DNA of 64,000 nt from Pomphorhynchus laevis (Eukaryota > Acanthocephala > Palaeacanthocephala > Echinorhynchida > Pomphorhynchidae), in NCBI GenBank assembly GCA_012934845.2, contig WNNJ02001269.1, positions 103,922 through 167,921 on the forward strand, in the 5' to 3' direction. Each line of letters begins with the position of its first letter. The stretch's first letter is position 1. Below are positions 44,701 to 50,477 of the stretch, one piece after another. The notes under the pieces were generated by a model. It searched no databases, was not told the origin of the DNA, and worked only from the letters and a program-made list of their open reading frames with translations. The translations under genes were made by a program, and so were the position numbers.

Positions 44701-45249
44701 CTTGTAGTCATTGTGAAATTATTCAAACCAAATATTTATTCGTTTGTGTCTATTTTAACTATTTAAAATTGAAACTATTTTAAATACCTAAACAAATGTA
44801 ATAGTTTCTATTTAACTTTCTATTTTCTATCCAAAAGAAAGAATGTTTTTATAAAATTTTAAAATATTTGATGCATTACATTAAAATCAAAATTTATCAG
44901 ATTTAATCAAGATCAATTTAAAAATAATTATGTTCTTTCTCTAAAACGCGTTAAATAAACTGTGGATAGTACAAAAATAGTAATCAAAGTGAAATGTGTG
45001 GTATTAAAACGATTTTTTAACGATTATTCTAACTTTATTAGCTAAATTCGAATTGTTAAATAGCACAATAGCCTTTAATATGTTTAGCGCACTGGCCGAT
45101 GTGTTCGCAGTAAGATTATCGTTTTGGATTTATCAGTATACATTGATGATTTTGATCATAAAAAGAGAAGCAACTCCGAGAGTAATTCGTTTGACCAAGA
45201 AAACATCAATCCTGTCAGTAAATTAAGCAAATTACAAATCACTGAATGA
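2608..45249 (+). CDS. smc1: SMC1 cohesin subunit, 18 exons, 5' end outside window
   Basis: Structural maintenance of chromosomes protein 1, the ATPase subunit that pairs with SMC3 in cohesin and holds sister chromatids together in the nucleus. Eighteen exons with GT-AG introns join in frame to about 810 codons. They cover the end of the first coiled coil, the hinge ([18 protein letters not shown], then SGVISGG), the second coiled coil, and the C-terminal ATPase lobe with the ABC signature LSGGEKT, Walker [13 protein letters not shown] and the final VISLKHDFF / LIGVYSD stretch. Length and order match the C-terminal two thirds of animal SMC1; the N-terminal Walker A exons must lie left of position 1. 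Every exon stays open and every phase fits, so it looks functional, though divergent. The introns reach 12.5 kb and are filled with retroelements. Individual exons are listed separately. Confidence 0.95.
2791..2865 (+). CDS. smc1: SMC1 exon b: coil to hinge
   Basis: Twenty-five codons, [20 protein letters not shown] and then SITGV. They align with the animal SMC1 stretch that has [21 protein letters not shown] just before the hinge. A 47-bp intron precedes it and a 3.4-kb intron with an R2-like LINE follows. Phase 0 at both ends. Confidence 0.9.
3512..3640 (+). repeat. Two direct copies of a ~70-bp unit
   Basis: Two imperfect head-to-tail copies share CAAGTTGCA(T/C)TCTTAA and CTCAAGTA(A/G)ATCC. 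They sit just upstream of the R2-like reverse transcriptase frame and may be its leader. Confidence 0.55.
3640..5800 (+). mobile_element. R2-like LINE relic with RT, zinc knuckle and REL endonuclease
   Basis: The plus-strand pieces follow the order of an R2-superfamily LINE. The RT N-terminus is at 3651-3875 ([13 protein letters not shown]). RT palm at 3895-4400 shows [37 protein letters not shown] and [10 protein letters not shown]. At about 5095-5230 is a knuckle-like C-x-C motif before RHN. At 5235-5657 is the restriction-like endonuclease region: [10 protein letters not shown], a [17 protein letters not shown] stretch with the expected acidic D, and [19 protein letters not shown] tail follows to about 5800. 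Stops and frame changes split it into at least four frames, so it is dead. It is a different subfamily from the copies at 27.4 and 55.3 kb. It lies in SMC1 intron b, same sense as the gene. Confidence 0.82.
6236..6447 (+). CDS. smc1: SMC1 exon c: hinge, first half
   Basis: Encodes [38 protein letters not shown] and [16 protein letters not shown], the most conserved part of the SMC1 hinge dimerisation domain, which binds the SMC3 hinge. Acceptor TTTGTAG at 6235, donor GAG|GTACTA, phase 2 at the end. Confidence 0.96.
6448..7445 (+). other. SMC1 intron c, no element recognised
   Basis: About 1 kb of AT-rich DNA between two hinge exons. No coding frame, terminal repeat or RNA motif could be supported in it. 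Confidence 0.6.
7446..7602 (+). CDS. smc1: SMC1 exon d: hinge, second half
   Basis: Encodes [40 protein letters not shown] and [10 protein letters not shown], matching the animal SMC1 segment with VIRYEPPHIKKALQYACGN. Starts one base into a codon and ends in phase 0 before a 12.5-kb intron. Confidence 0.95.
7860..9600 (+). mobile_element. Penelope-like element pieces (no GIY-YIG seen), scrambled
   Basis: Several overlapping fragments of one Penelope-like reverse transcriptase. Thumb pieces lie at 7900-8200, 8240-8340, 8455-8650 and 9075-9140 ([35 protein letters not shown]). The palm is at 9266-9589 ([29 protein letters not shown]). The GVPMG and RYIDDI wording is typical of PLE reverse transcriptases. 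The fragments are out of order, which points to repeated partial insertion. The same family occurs on the minus strand at 45.4-46.1 and 50.5-51.2 kb. Confidence 0.75.
9945..9976 (+). ncRNA. Possible hammerhead-like core in PLE tail
   Basis: CTAAAGA, a 5-bp hairpin TCTTT/AAAGA, then GAAACGTC. The order resembles the hammerhead cores (CUGANGA, stem II, GAAAC, NUH) reported in Penelope-like elements. The first block has one mismatch here; the sister copy at 18061 has a perfect CTGAAGA. Stem I pairing is weak, so self-cleavage is doubtful. Confidence 0.3.
10478..10518. repeat. Perfect 18-bp palindrome with 5-nt loop
   Basis: GTTCACCGAGCAGTAAAC at 10478-10495 is followed by CGTAA and its exact reverse complement. 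It lies at the junction between PLE-like tail pieces of opposite orientation. Confidence 0.9.
11012..11395 (+). pseudogene. R2-like LINE endonuclease-region relic
   Basis: Read through its stops, this stretch gives [16 protein letters not shown], then [20 protein letters not shown] and AMLASLDRL. This matches residue by residue the C-terminal endonuclease region of the R2-like copies at 27.4-27.85 kb ([23 protein letters not shown]) and 55.3-55.9 kb (YASSVKDRKYRAKMIEAGYN). The RT part is not seen upstream. Several in-frame stops mark it as dead. Confidence 0.7.
11450..12937 (+). pseudogene. Decayed ~496-codon ORF of unknown product
   Basis: From an ATG at 11450 one reading frame runs to 12937, interrupted by about seven in-frame stops but apparently with no frame change. 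The three longest open parts are 11552-11824, 12029-12280 and 12430-12937. It is richer in G+C than its surroundings. The product would be hydrophilic: acidic N-terminus ([15 protein letters not shown]), a Pro/Lys-rich stretch ([13 protein letters not shown]), a basic stretch ([19 protein letters not shown]) and a C-terminal part with [19 protein letters not shown] recognise no family. It follows the R2-like endonuclease relic in the same direction, so it may be a further ORF of that element or an old retrocopy. Confidence 0.5.
12940..14324. other. Intronic AT-rich DNA, nothing recognised
   Basis: Between the decayed ORF and the inverted-repeat arm. It holds AT-rich DNA with short TTTAAATATTAA-type runs (about 13955-14035). 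No frame, tail or terminal repeat could be supported. Confidence 0.6.
14325..17806. repeat. Left arm of long inverted repeat with three 922-bp tandem units
   Basis: The segment 14325-15090 is followed by three head-to-tail units of about 922 bp (15091-16013, 16014-16935, 16936-17806, the last slightly short). Units differ at only a few positions. Each unit junction carries two perfect palindromes, for example 15941-15978 (17-bp arms, 4-nt loop) and 15996-16025 (14-bp arms, 2-nt loop). The whole arm reappears in reverse complement at 32.9-35.1 kb. Part of the unit (about 15775-15885) resembles the PLE tail at 18.18-18.27 kb. No credible protein is encoded. Confidence 0.88.
17830..18270 (+). 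mobile_element. Penelope-like tail fragment
   Basis: Non-coding block sharing long stretches with 9750-10025 (ACTAGCAGCAGTTAGTGAAA, TTAATAACTGATTGCAATAC). At 18180-18270 it shows a tail also found in the 922-bp units (AAATATTGAA(T/C)TGAACCTT and AATAAATTGTC). It directly follows the tandem array, which supports a PLE origin for the array unit. Confidence 0.55.
18061..18092 (+). ncRNA. Possible hammerhead-like core in PLE tail
   Basis: CTGAAGA at 18061-18067, hairpin CTTT/AAAG, then GAAACGTC at 18085-18092. This matches the conserved core order of the hammerhead ribozyme (CUGANGA...GAAA) known from Penelope-like elements. Stem I pairs for only about two bases and stem III has almost no room, so activity in cis is uncertain. 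Confidence 0.35.
18419..18448. repeat. 13-bp palindrome with 4-nt loop
   Basis: ATTTAAGACATGC, loop CTGA, then the exact reverse complement. No element boundary is obvious here. Confidence 0.8.
19020..19340 (+). repeat. Duplicated Penelope-like thumb fragment
   Basis: Two direct copies (about 19045-19130 and 19255-19340) of the PLE thumb piece that encodes [21 protein letters not shown]. They belong to the family at 7.9-9.6 kb. Confidence 0.65.
19491..19732. repeat. Tandem duplication of a 121-bp AT-rich unit
   Basis: Two head-to-tail copies starting at 19491 and 19612 share TTAATTTAAATTTTTAT and ATTTTCGAAATTTTTAATTG with few differences. Intronic, with no coding content. Confidence 0.75.
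20090..20148 (+). CDS. smc1: SMC1 exon e: end of hinge
   Basis: Encodes [20 protein letters not shown], matching animal SMC1 [19 protein letters not shown]. The SGGS loop is a hallmark of the SMC hinge. Acceptor TTTTACAG, donor TT|GTAAGA. Only 45 bp separate it from the next exon. Confidence 0.96.
20194..20322 (+). CDS. smc1: SMC1 exon f: start of second coiled coil
   Basis: Encodes [20 protein letters not shown] and so on, aligned with animal SMC1 [20 protein letters not shown]. Phase joins on both sides; donor GAG|GTAAAA. Confidence 0.92.
20530..21300 (+). mobile_element. CR1/L2-like LINE 3' part
   Basis: The frame at 20794-21132 encodes the post-RT tail of a CR1/L2-like LINE ([20 protein letters not shown], then [20 protein letters not shown] and [17 protein letters not shown]). 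The stop is followed by a 3' end with a strong stem-loop: GGCTTGTAAGC and its reverse complement around 21244-21278. The neighbouring copy at 1.9-2.3 kb has the same LDNSRP motif and tail. Lies in SMC1 intron f, sense orientation. Confidence 0.75.
21770..21885 (+). mobile_element. CR1/L2-like LINE 3' end fragment
   Basis: About 110 bp resembling the last part of the copy at 21.2-21.3 kb (GATCAGTTTG(A/G)TCATTTTTT, CTTGTAAGCG, AAAATAAATTTCTC). Only the 3' terminus is present. Confidence 0.6.
22009..22938 (+). mobile_element. Penelope-like GIY-YIG fragment between perfect 157-bp inverted repeats
   Basis: The frame 22455-22823 is a GIY-YIG endonuclease of the PLE type: [20 protein letters not shown] (GIY-YIG core VVYK...IYIG), then [23 protein letters not shown], and [19 protein letters not shown] with the catalytic E. 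Upstream, 22180-22450 holds a degraded piece of the RT end (LGYPIDILH). The ends are a perfect inverted repeat: 22009-22165 and 22782-22938. The right arm is the end of the ORF plus 3' UTR, so the left arm is an inverted copy of the 3' end, a layout known for Penelope elements. Confidence 0.85.
23297..23423 (+). CDS. smc1: SMC1 exon g: second coiled coil
   Basis: Encodes [20 protein letters not shown] and [20 protein letters not shown]. Position corresponds to LKYSQSDLEQTKTRHLALN of animal SMC1. Acceptor TTCAACAG, donor CAG|GTTTCG, phase 0 at the end. Confidence 0.9.
23829..24904. repeat. ~100-bp direct repeat pair 975 bp apart
   Basis: Positions 23829-23930 and 24804-24904 are near-identical and share TATAGCTAAAACAGTAGATA and TATTGCCAAGGTAAATTGCG. 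They may be flanking duplications, or one is a copy made with the intervening DNA, which holds a possible LINE tail on the minus strand. Confidence 0.75.
24120..24545 (-). mobile_element. Possible LINE C-terminal fragment
   Basis: Minus-strand frame 24484-24272 begins [20 protein letters not shown], then SKAQSICG. The pattern resembles the post-RT region of jockey/CR1-type LINEs (ILxYxxPxxxxLS...L..I..KA..IIG). The fit is by eye only, and no RT domain is present. Confidence 0.35.
24905..26100. other. SMC1 intron g, nothing recognised
   Basis: AT-rich intron DNA without a supported frame. No element termini seen. Confidence 0.6.
26101..26234 (+). CDS. smc1: SMC1 exon h: second coiled coil
   Basis: Encodes [20 protein letters not shown] and [19 protein letters not shown], matching VEDEVFEEFCREIGVRNIR, a well-conserved landmark of SMC1. 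Donor CG|GTATCA, phase 2. Confidence 0.96.
26640..27200 (+). mobile_element. CR1/L2-like LINE reverse transcriptase relic
   Basis: The plus-strand frames show [10 protein letters not shown] and [24 protein letters not shown] text, then a QF-FR-HT-AL-like region and IYRFQ. This resembles the start of the RT domain of CR1/L2 LINEs (NYRPISLLPV, QFGFR). It is heavily decayed and probably belongs to the family at 20.5-21.3 kb. Confidence 0.45.
27420..29100 (-). mobile_element. R2-like LINE relic, antisense in SMC1 intron
   Basis: Read on the minus strand: RT start at 28983-28711 ([47 protein letters not shown]). The palm is at 28645-28433 ([19 protein letters not shown], the LVDxxNAFNSVxR motif). 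A degraded linker follows with LGxPVGDESF-like text near 28170. The endonuclease region lies at 27846-27420 ([32 protein letters not shown]). Stops and shifts break it in many places. It belongs with the copies at 11.0 kb and 55.3-56.7 kb. Confidence 0.8.
29463..29497. repeat. 13-bp palindrome with 9-nt loop
   Basis: ATTCTCTTTGATG and its exact reverse complement flank an AT loop. Confidence 0.75.
29775..29896 (+). CDS. smc1: SMC1 exon i: second coiled coil
   Basis: Encodes [20 protein letters not shown] and [20 protein letters not shown], matching the [20 protein letters not shown] region. Acceptor TTTATTAG, donor CAAG|GTACAC, phase 1. Confidence 0.92.
29944..30029 (+). CDS. smc1: SMC1 exon j: second coiled coil
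   Basis: Encodes [20 protein letters not shown] and KSDQLALNK. Coiled-coil heptads. A 47-bp intron precedes it and a 6.5-kb intron follows. Donor AAG|GTAAGC. Confidence 0.9.
30660..30800 (+). repeat. Short minisatellite, ~20-bp unit
   Basis: Five to six imperfect copies of a unit like TTTCATGCCGTTTTTGACAT, the first longer by a TTCGGTTCTTTA insert. Confidence 0.75.
31335..31860. repeat. ~130-bp direct repeat pair
   Basis: About 31335-31455 and 31710-31850 share TTTAAGTTGATAT, GCAGTCATTTTTA, TTGAAATTTTGATGACT and GCTACTTTAATCCTATC...GCCAACAGC, with about 15-20 percent differences. The first copy is followed by a more GC-rich stretch (31455-31570) absent after the second. Family unknown. Confidence 0.65.
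32900..35100. repeat. Right arm of long inverted repeat
   Basis: Reverse complement of 14325-17806 but with only about 1.6 tandem units: a partial unit at 32930-33480, a full unit at 33481-34400, then the outer segment 34401-35100 matching 14325-15090. The left outer segment has about 70 bp extra near 14505-14580; otherwise identity looks very high. The two arms enclose about 15 kb with SMC1 exons e to j. Confidence 0.88.
35101..36503. other. End of SMC1 intron j, nothing recognised
   Basis: AT-rich DNA up to the acceptor at 36503. No supported frame or repeat. Confidence 0.6.
36504..36722 (+). CDS. smc1: SMC1 exon k: second coiled coil
   Basis: Seventy-three codons, phase 0 at both ends: [58 protein letters not shown]. 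Lys/Leu-rich heptads. Confidence 0.92.
37385..37561 (+). CDS. smc1: SMC1 exon l: end of coiled coil
   Basis: Encodes [18 protein letters not shown] and then [15 protein letters not shown]. Aligns with MQDIKLPLSKGTMDD and IDYGDLCEDLKDA of animal SMC1. The acidic loop is short compared with vertebrates. Phase 0 both ends. Confidence 0.93.
37668..37735. repeat. Small palindrome and short direct repeat
   Basis: CGATGACGGAA and its reverse complement flank 10 bases (37668-37699). They are followed by two direct copies of CTTATGCATTTTAAATGCG. Confidence 0.7.
38194..38306 (+). CDS. smc1: SMC1 exon m: coiled coil before ATPase lobe
   Basis: Encodes [20 protein letters not shown] and [18 protein letters not shown], in the position of [20 protein letters not shown]. 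Donor AAG|GTAATT, phase 2. Confidence 0.9.
38440..39930. repeat. 1.5-kb minisatellite, 18-bp core
   Basis: Dense array of an 18-bp unit, consensus CACATCGAAAAGTATTAA. It is most regular at 38900-39090 and 39145-39305 and looser outside, with variants such as CACGTCGAAAAATGTCAA and CACGTTAAAATATGCCAA. Because 18 is divisible by 3, both strands give repetitive open frames that should not be taken as genes. Lies in the 1.9-kb SMC1 intron m. Confidence 0.93.
40179..40347 (+). CDS. smc1: SMC1 exon n: coil into C-terminal ATPase lobe
   Basis: Encodes [20 protein letters not shown] and TQKIDQIYK, matching [29 protein letters not shown]. Acceptor TACTACAG, phase 0 at the end. Confidence 0.96.
40426..40604 (+). 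CDS. smc1: SMC1 exon o: ABC signature motif
   Basis: Encodes [40 protein letters not shown] and [11 protein letters not shown] is the SMC/ABC signature (C-motif) that completes the ATP site of the SMC3 head. Donor GAG|GTAAAT, phase 2. Confidence 0.98.
40605..41265. other. SMC1 intron o, left part, nothing recognised
   Basis: AT-rich intron DNA between the signature exon and the minus-strand PLE relic. No frame or terminal repeat supported. Confidence 0.55.
41266..42088 (-). mobile_element. Divergent Penelope-like GIY-YIG relic with flanking direct repeats
   Basis: Minus strand of about 42000-41340, read through breaks, gives [46 protein letters not shown] and [10 protein letters not shown]. 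This is the GIY-YIG order (FKIPC..C..KYFGQT, R..QHK, H..H). It differs clearly from the copy at 22.5 kb. Direct repeats of about 70 bp lie on both sides (41266-41335 and 42019-42088, both with CTCTGTTGTTGTTCATTTTG). In SMC1 intron o, antisense. Confidence 0.7.
42825..42863. repeat. Perfect 16-bp palindrome with 7-nt loop
   Basis: AATACAAAAAATGATC, AAAAATA, then the exact reverse complement. Confidence 0.85.
43901..43970 (+). CDS. smc1: SMC1 exon p: Walker B
   Basis: Encodes [20 protein letters not shown] and INR. FFVLDE is Walker B with the catalytic glutamate, and AALD is the D-loop; animal SMC1 has [20 protein letters not shown]. Acceptor TGTAATAG, donor AGG|GTATGA. Confidence 0.98.
44018..44125 (+). 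CDS. smc1: SMC1 exon q: ATPase lobe, switch region
   Basis: Encodes [20 protein letters not shown] and [16 protein letters not shown], matching [33 protein letters not shown]. Thirty-six codons, phase 0. Confidence 0.97.
45088..45249 (+). CDS. smc1: SMC1 last exon
   Basis: Encodes [20 protein letters not shown] and then a Ser/Asn-rich tail, stop TGA at 45247-45249. Aligns with [20 protein letters not shown], the last strand of the SMC1 head. The acceptor is ATGTTTAG at 45087; an internal CAG at 45109 would give the wrong phase. The tail is about 25 residues longer than in vertebrates. Confidence 0.93.
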   Translation, partial: RTGRCVRSKIIVLDLSVYIDDFDHKKRSNSESNSFDQENINPVSKLSKLQITE

Positions 45250-45369
45250 AGAAATATATTTGGTGATCACATATATAATTAACACTAGAAAGGTCACATG
45301 AAAATATGTATTTTTACTATGTTTATTTATCTGCACATTAAAGTTTCAAAAATATGTTTTAAATTTATC

Positions 45370-46077
45370 TTTACGATATAAATTAATAATAGTTTTAATT
45401 GATATTAATTAAATGTTTATATCTCTATACATACCTTCTTTATCATAAATATTGGTTTTGTTAAGAATAAGGCTTTCTGGATAAATTTGTTCACTAATTG
45501 AATAAAAATTATTAGAATTAAATACACATATATCATCAATGTATCGAAACATATATTTCATATATTTATATTGTTTAGATTTAGTTTTTACACAGTTATG
45601 AACAAATTCATATTCTATAAAGCTTAAAACCAAGTCAGCTATAATTGCACTACTATTACTTCCCATTGGAACACCTTTTACTTGTCTATCCCTACTTTTA
45701 AATAATTTTGATTTATCCAAATATTTAAGGATTCTATTAATTCAATTTTATCCATATATTTATATTTACTTGATGGTTTAATTTTTGTTAGATAGGCGTT
45801 ATAATTATTATAACATATATATGTATATCTTTTTCCGAATATAAGATTAATTAATTTTACTAACGCTTCTTTAATATCTACTAAATCTAGATTTGTATAA
45901 AGCGTACTAAAATCGTATGTATTTATATTTTGAAAATTTATTCCTTTTGTCTGTTCTAAAAATTCTTTTGTGTGTTTCGATTACCTTACAATATTTTTGA
46001 ATAGTGTCTTCGTTACTTCAAGTATTTTATTCATTTAAACATAAAGGGTTTTTAAATTGATGAATATAAAAATTGAT
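45370..46077 (-). mobile_element. Penelope-like element, part downstream of the Gypsy insertion
   Basis: Minus-strand PLE reverse transcriptase of the same family as at 7.9-9.6 kb. It shows a KHTKEFLEQTKG-like start, INTYDFSTLYTNLDLVDIKE, the frame 45720-45409 with [20 protein letters not shown] and [16 protein letters not shown], then the start of the thumb. It is broken. The first 135 bp (46077-45943) are also present on the other side of the Gypsy element. Confidence 0.78.
45943..46077. repeat. 135-bp flanking duplication, copy at the Gypsy 3' side
   Basis: Matches 50343-50477 over the full 135 bp with about six differences. It abuts the 3' LTR directly. Confidence 0.9.
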
Positions 46078-46257
46078 GACACAATTAAACAAAGAAAGTT
46101 TTTACTGCATCCACAACCACACTTAATGTCACAAAATGCGTTACTTATAGTCAATTGTTAGGACGCCACTCAACGTGTGTTTAGTGATGGCGGTTAGTCA
46201 CTGTTTGCGGTTAGGTTGCATGAGCTATTTCCCATTGATTGTGTCGCTGCTTCCACA
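46078..46257 (-). repeat. Gypsy 3' LTR
   Basis: About 180 bp, beginning TGTGG on the minus strand and ending near TGTCA. About 95 percent identical to 50160-50342. Confidence 0.88.
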
Positions 46258-49200
46258 TCTCTCCTTTCACACTCTTCTGCAAGTTCATCGTACCTGACTG
46301 GTTTTTTCCGACACCTCGTCCCCCTCCGAATCGTTTCCGAAGGTATATGATCATATAGTTCCTCACTCCCTATTATTTTGGTTACTCCTCTATTCGTGTT
46401 CACCTCTTTATTTGTTCTTAGATCATCTGCATGTCTTCGTCTTTCTCCATTTTGGGTGTTTACCACATATGAACCCCACCCAGTCCGGTCTATTATATCA
46501 GGCACCCACACTGCCTGATTTACGTCAGGCAGTGTGGGTGCCTGACGTTCTTTCTGTTTCTCTCTGTGACTTTGCACAGTAGTTTGTGTAGTTGGTCGTA
46601 GTCTGTCCCATATAGTTTTTAGCCTTCTACCATACAGTAACTCCGCAGGTGCCTTCCCCGTGCTACCCTGTGGCGAGTTTCGATAAGTCATGAGAAACTG
46701 TTGAATGGATAGGGGTCTGTCGCGGTGGCCTCGAGAAAATTCAACTCGGCGTTTTAATGTTCCGATAACTGACACAATTTCACGAGGTATACCCATCCTT
46801 GTTAACAATTCACGTATAGCGGCTATTGTTTCAACAACATTAGTGCTACGTACTGGTATAATTTTTGGCCAATGACTTTGAGCGTCGATTAGAGCCAAAT
46901 ACATTTGTCCATCAATATGGCCTGCAAAATCAACGTGTATCCGAGTCCACACTTCTGCAGGAACATCCCATTGGTGTAGGGGTTGGTGGGCAGATTTCGG
47001 TTGTTGTTTATGACAAAATGAACAGCGGTCTACCCATTGCTCGATATCTGTATTTATGGTAGGCCACCAGCAATATAGTCGCGCTAGATGTCGCATTGCG
47101 GATATTCCTGGATGTCCAAGGTGGAGTGTTTCCAAAGCTTTGTAACGAATGCTTCTCGGGATGACAATGCGCTGTAACCAAAACAAAATACCGTTTTCGT
47201 TTGAAAGTTCGTGTTTCCTAGAATGGTATATCGTTGTTATTTGGTTGCATTGTTTGGGCCAACCACTTTCGATATATCTTTTTATTTGTTGTGTTTCTGT
47301 ATCCCGCATGCTTTTATTCCGGATTTCGTCCATTGAAAGATGCATTTTTCCTGCGTTGTGATCTTGTAGCAAATGGACTTGTTCACTCTCTTCAGTATCT
47401 AATGGGTTATGAATCGGAAGTCGAGAAAGTACATCAGCCATCGTATTTTTCCTTCCCTCGATATATTTCAATTCATAGTTGTACTGTGCTAAGTTTAGGC
47501 CCCATCTGATCAATCGCTGGTTAGTCATTTTGCTTAAATTTCGATCTTTTCCAAAAATGTATTTAAGCGGTCTGTGATCGTTCCATAGCATGAATCTTCT
47601 ACCGGCGATATACTGATGAAATTTTCGTACCGCGAATACTATTGCCAATCCTTCTTTTTCCACTTGGACATAGTCCTATTCATTGGGCTTCAGTGTCCTG
47701 GAAGCGTATGCTACCGGTAATTTAACATGATTCGAGTCTTCTTTGAATAATATTGCTCCCAAACCATTGTCACTCGCGTCACATGCAAGGTGGACATCCT
47801 TGTGAATGTCGAAGTTCTTTAGTATACGAGCATCCATGAGTGATTCCTTGACTTTTTCAAATGCTTGCGTATGCTCCGGTTTCCATCACCAAACCGCTCG
47901 ACGGCCACTAAGCTCGTACACACTATTGCAATTGGGTTGCTGACTTGGAATAAACCGGTTCACATAGTTTACCGCCCCAAGGAAGTACCGTAATTCGCCT
48001 TTGTTTGTTGGTGTGGGGATTTTCTGTATAGCCTCCAGTTTATTAGGACACGCTTGTATGCAATCTTTCGTTAACACATGACCTAAGAATTTTACTCTTT
48101 CTTGGAGAAAACTGCATTTCTCACGTTTCACTTTCACTCCAGCTTGCTTTAATCTCTCCAATACTTTCTGTAGATTATCTAAATGTTCGTTCGATGTTTT
48201 ACCAGTAATTATAATGTCATCAAGGTACACCGCTACCTTGTGGATACCCTGTAGAATCTGATTGACATACCGTTGAAATACGATAGGCGCCGTGCTAATG
48301 CCGAAAGGCATACGGGTATATCGGTAAAACCCTTTATGTATCGAAATAATCAAGTATTTCCTTGATGACTGCTTCACTGCCAGTTGTAGATATGCGTCTT
48401 TTAAATCCAGGACAGAATAGCGGAGGCCGCCTGCTATTTTTTCCGTGATGTCTTCTAGTGTAGGTAGCACATATGTATCCAGCCGTAAGTACGGATTAAT
48501 TGTAACTCTGAAATCGCCCATATTATCACCGATATGTCCGATTTATGTGTGACTACTATTGGCGCCGCGCAGTCAACTATTTTTTGAGAGATATCTACTG
48601 GTTCGATGACTCTTTGTTTTAGCTGTCTCTGTAGCTTGGCTTCCACTGATTCTCGTAGACAGAATGATACTCTCCGACTGCCCCAACAGTGAGGTATGGC
48701 GTTAGTGTCGATGGTCAATTCTACTTCGTAATCTTTTACGTGCGTTGTCCCTGGACCAAATACTTCTGCATAATTCTGCAAGAGATTATACAATTCCTCA
48801 TTGTTTTCGTACGTTGCTTTTATTGAACACAATGGTGATGAGTTGATTTCCTGCTCTCTTATTGTTATAACTGATTCGGGCCATTTCAATTTGAATGCCG
48901 ATATCCAGGGTCGCCCAAAAAGGGGTCTACAAAATGTTTCAAGTACTGTTACCCATAACAATCGCGCTTGTTTATTTAATGTTGCGGTTACCAAGCATTT
49001 TCCGATAGACTGAAGTACTTTCCCACCGTAAGTTTTCAACACTTTGACTGGATGTAATGTCGGTTCTCCGATGTGTTGCCAAACAGCTCTTGAAATTATT
49101 GAGACACTAGACCCAGTATCAAATTCCATATTTATACATTGCCCGTTGATTTGTATTTTTATAATCGGGATGATATCATCGTGCCTTATCGTGTTGATAG

Positions 49201-50159
49201 ATCTCAAAATCTCACTATCATTATCACTGACCATCTCTACTGCCCGAACGTTGTTATGGGTTAGTGTATTCGTACTGCGACAACACGCTTCGAAGTGACC
49301 AATTTTTCCGCAGCGTCTGCAGATTTTTCCAGTTGCTGGACATCTTTGAAATCTTGTGTGCTGTCTTCCACATCGTGTGCACGATGATTGAGGCTTGTTT
49401 GTTGCTCGCCATGTTTGAGCATTGGACTTATTAGTGGATCTAATGAGGTCGATTTGATCTGTTTCACGTTTCATCGTCATGCTTTGTCCGAATTATGTCG
49501 ATCGACATTGAACTAGCTGCTGTGCCCTGTATCAATTCATGTGTCTTGCAAACACGCATTAGATCATCGAGGGTTGGATTTTCCATTTGTAGCATAGTAT
49601 TTCTCACGTGGTCATGTGGGGTCTTCATAACAAATATGATCGCGTATTTTTTCTTCGATTGCTTGACATTCGTTTGTGATTGTTTGATTAAAAAATCTGC
49701 ACAGCCTTGCTTTGTCATATAAATTCACCAACCAGGTGGCATATGTATCATTTGGACCCATTTCACATTGGTGAAAAGAATATCGAGCTGCGATTATGTG
49801 TGTTGGTTTAAGGAAGTGCTGGTTCAGAAGTTGGACCAATTGTATGTATCCTGTGTTATCCAAACTTTGACCAGCATTTAATCGATTTATGAGTTGGTAT
49901 GCTTCTGATCCAATCCATTACAACAAAAGTTGTTTTTTTTATGGTCGTCATCTGAAACCAATTGAGCTCGGAAATTGTGCTCAAGCTGCTCATAATAATT
50001 TGCCCACTCATCCTTGTCCTCGATAAACGGTCGATATCCTAAAACTTGTCTACGGTGGTGTTGTTCATCGTTGTTTTGTCCATTGCGATTCGCCAACAGC
50101 TCTAACAACTGCTGCTGCATTAAGATCGTTCGTAAAACTCTCTCGTCGCCAGTTGTCAT

Positions 50160-50342
50160 AACAAAATTAAACAAAGAAAGTTTTTACTGCATCCACAACT
50201 ACACTTAATGTCACAAAATGTGTTACTTATAGTCAATTGTTAGGACGCCACTCAACGTGTGTTTAGTGACAGCGGTTGGTCACTGTTTGCGGTTAGGTTG
50301 CATGAGCTATTGCACATTGATTGTGCCGCCGCTGCTGCCACA
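50160..50342 (-). repeat. Gypsy 5' LTR
   Basis: About 183 bp, beginning TGTGGCAGC on the minus strand. The gag frame begins close to its inner edge. Confidence 0.88.
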
Positions 50343-50477
50343 CCTTTTGTCTGTTCTAAAAATTCTTTTGTGTGTTTCGATTACCTTACAATATTTTTAA
50401 ATAGTGTCTTCGTTACTTCAAGTATTTTATTCATATAAACATAAAAAGTTTTTTAATTGATGAATATAAAAATTGAT
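50343..50477. repeat. 135-bp flanking duplication, copy at the Gypsy 5' side
   Basis: Same 135 bp of Penelope-like RT sequence as 45943-46077, abutting the 5' LTR. Confidence 0.9.

Larger units (their letters stand above)
46078..50342 (-). mobile_element. Ty3/Gypsy LTR retrotransposon (Mag-like), broken
   Basis: A 4.26-kb fossil element on the minus strand inserted in a Penelope-like element. Parts in order: 5' LTR, gag region (50174-49460), zinc knuckle of CCHC type (about 49390-49290), aspartic protease (FDTGSSVSII), reverse transcriptase (48521-47886, YLDDIIITG), RNase H and integrase with HHCC region (47663-46194), 3' LTR. Wording and order fit the Mag-like lineage of Ty3/Gypsy; no envelope frame is seen. 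It is broken in roughly four to six places. LTRs differ by about 5 percent, so it is moderately young. Confidence 0.92.

Noticed and set aside
46865-49722. Plus-strand ORFs across the Gypsy element
   Set aside because: Shadows of the minus-strand gag-pol reading frames.
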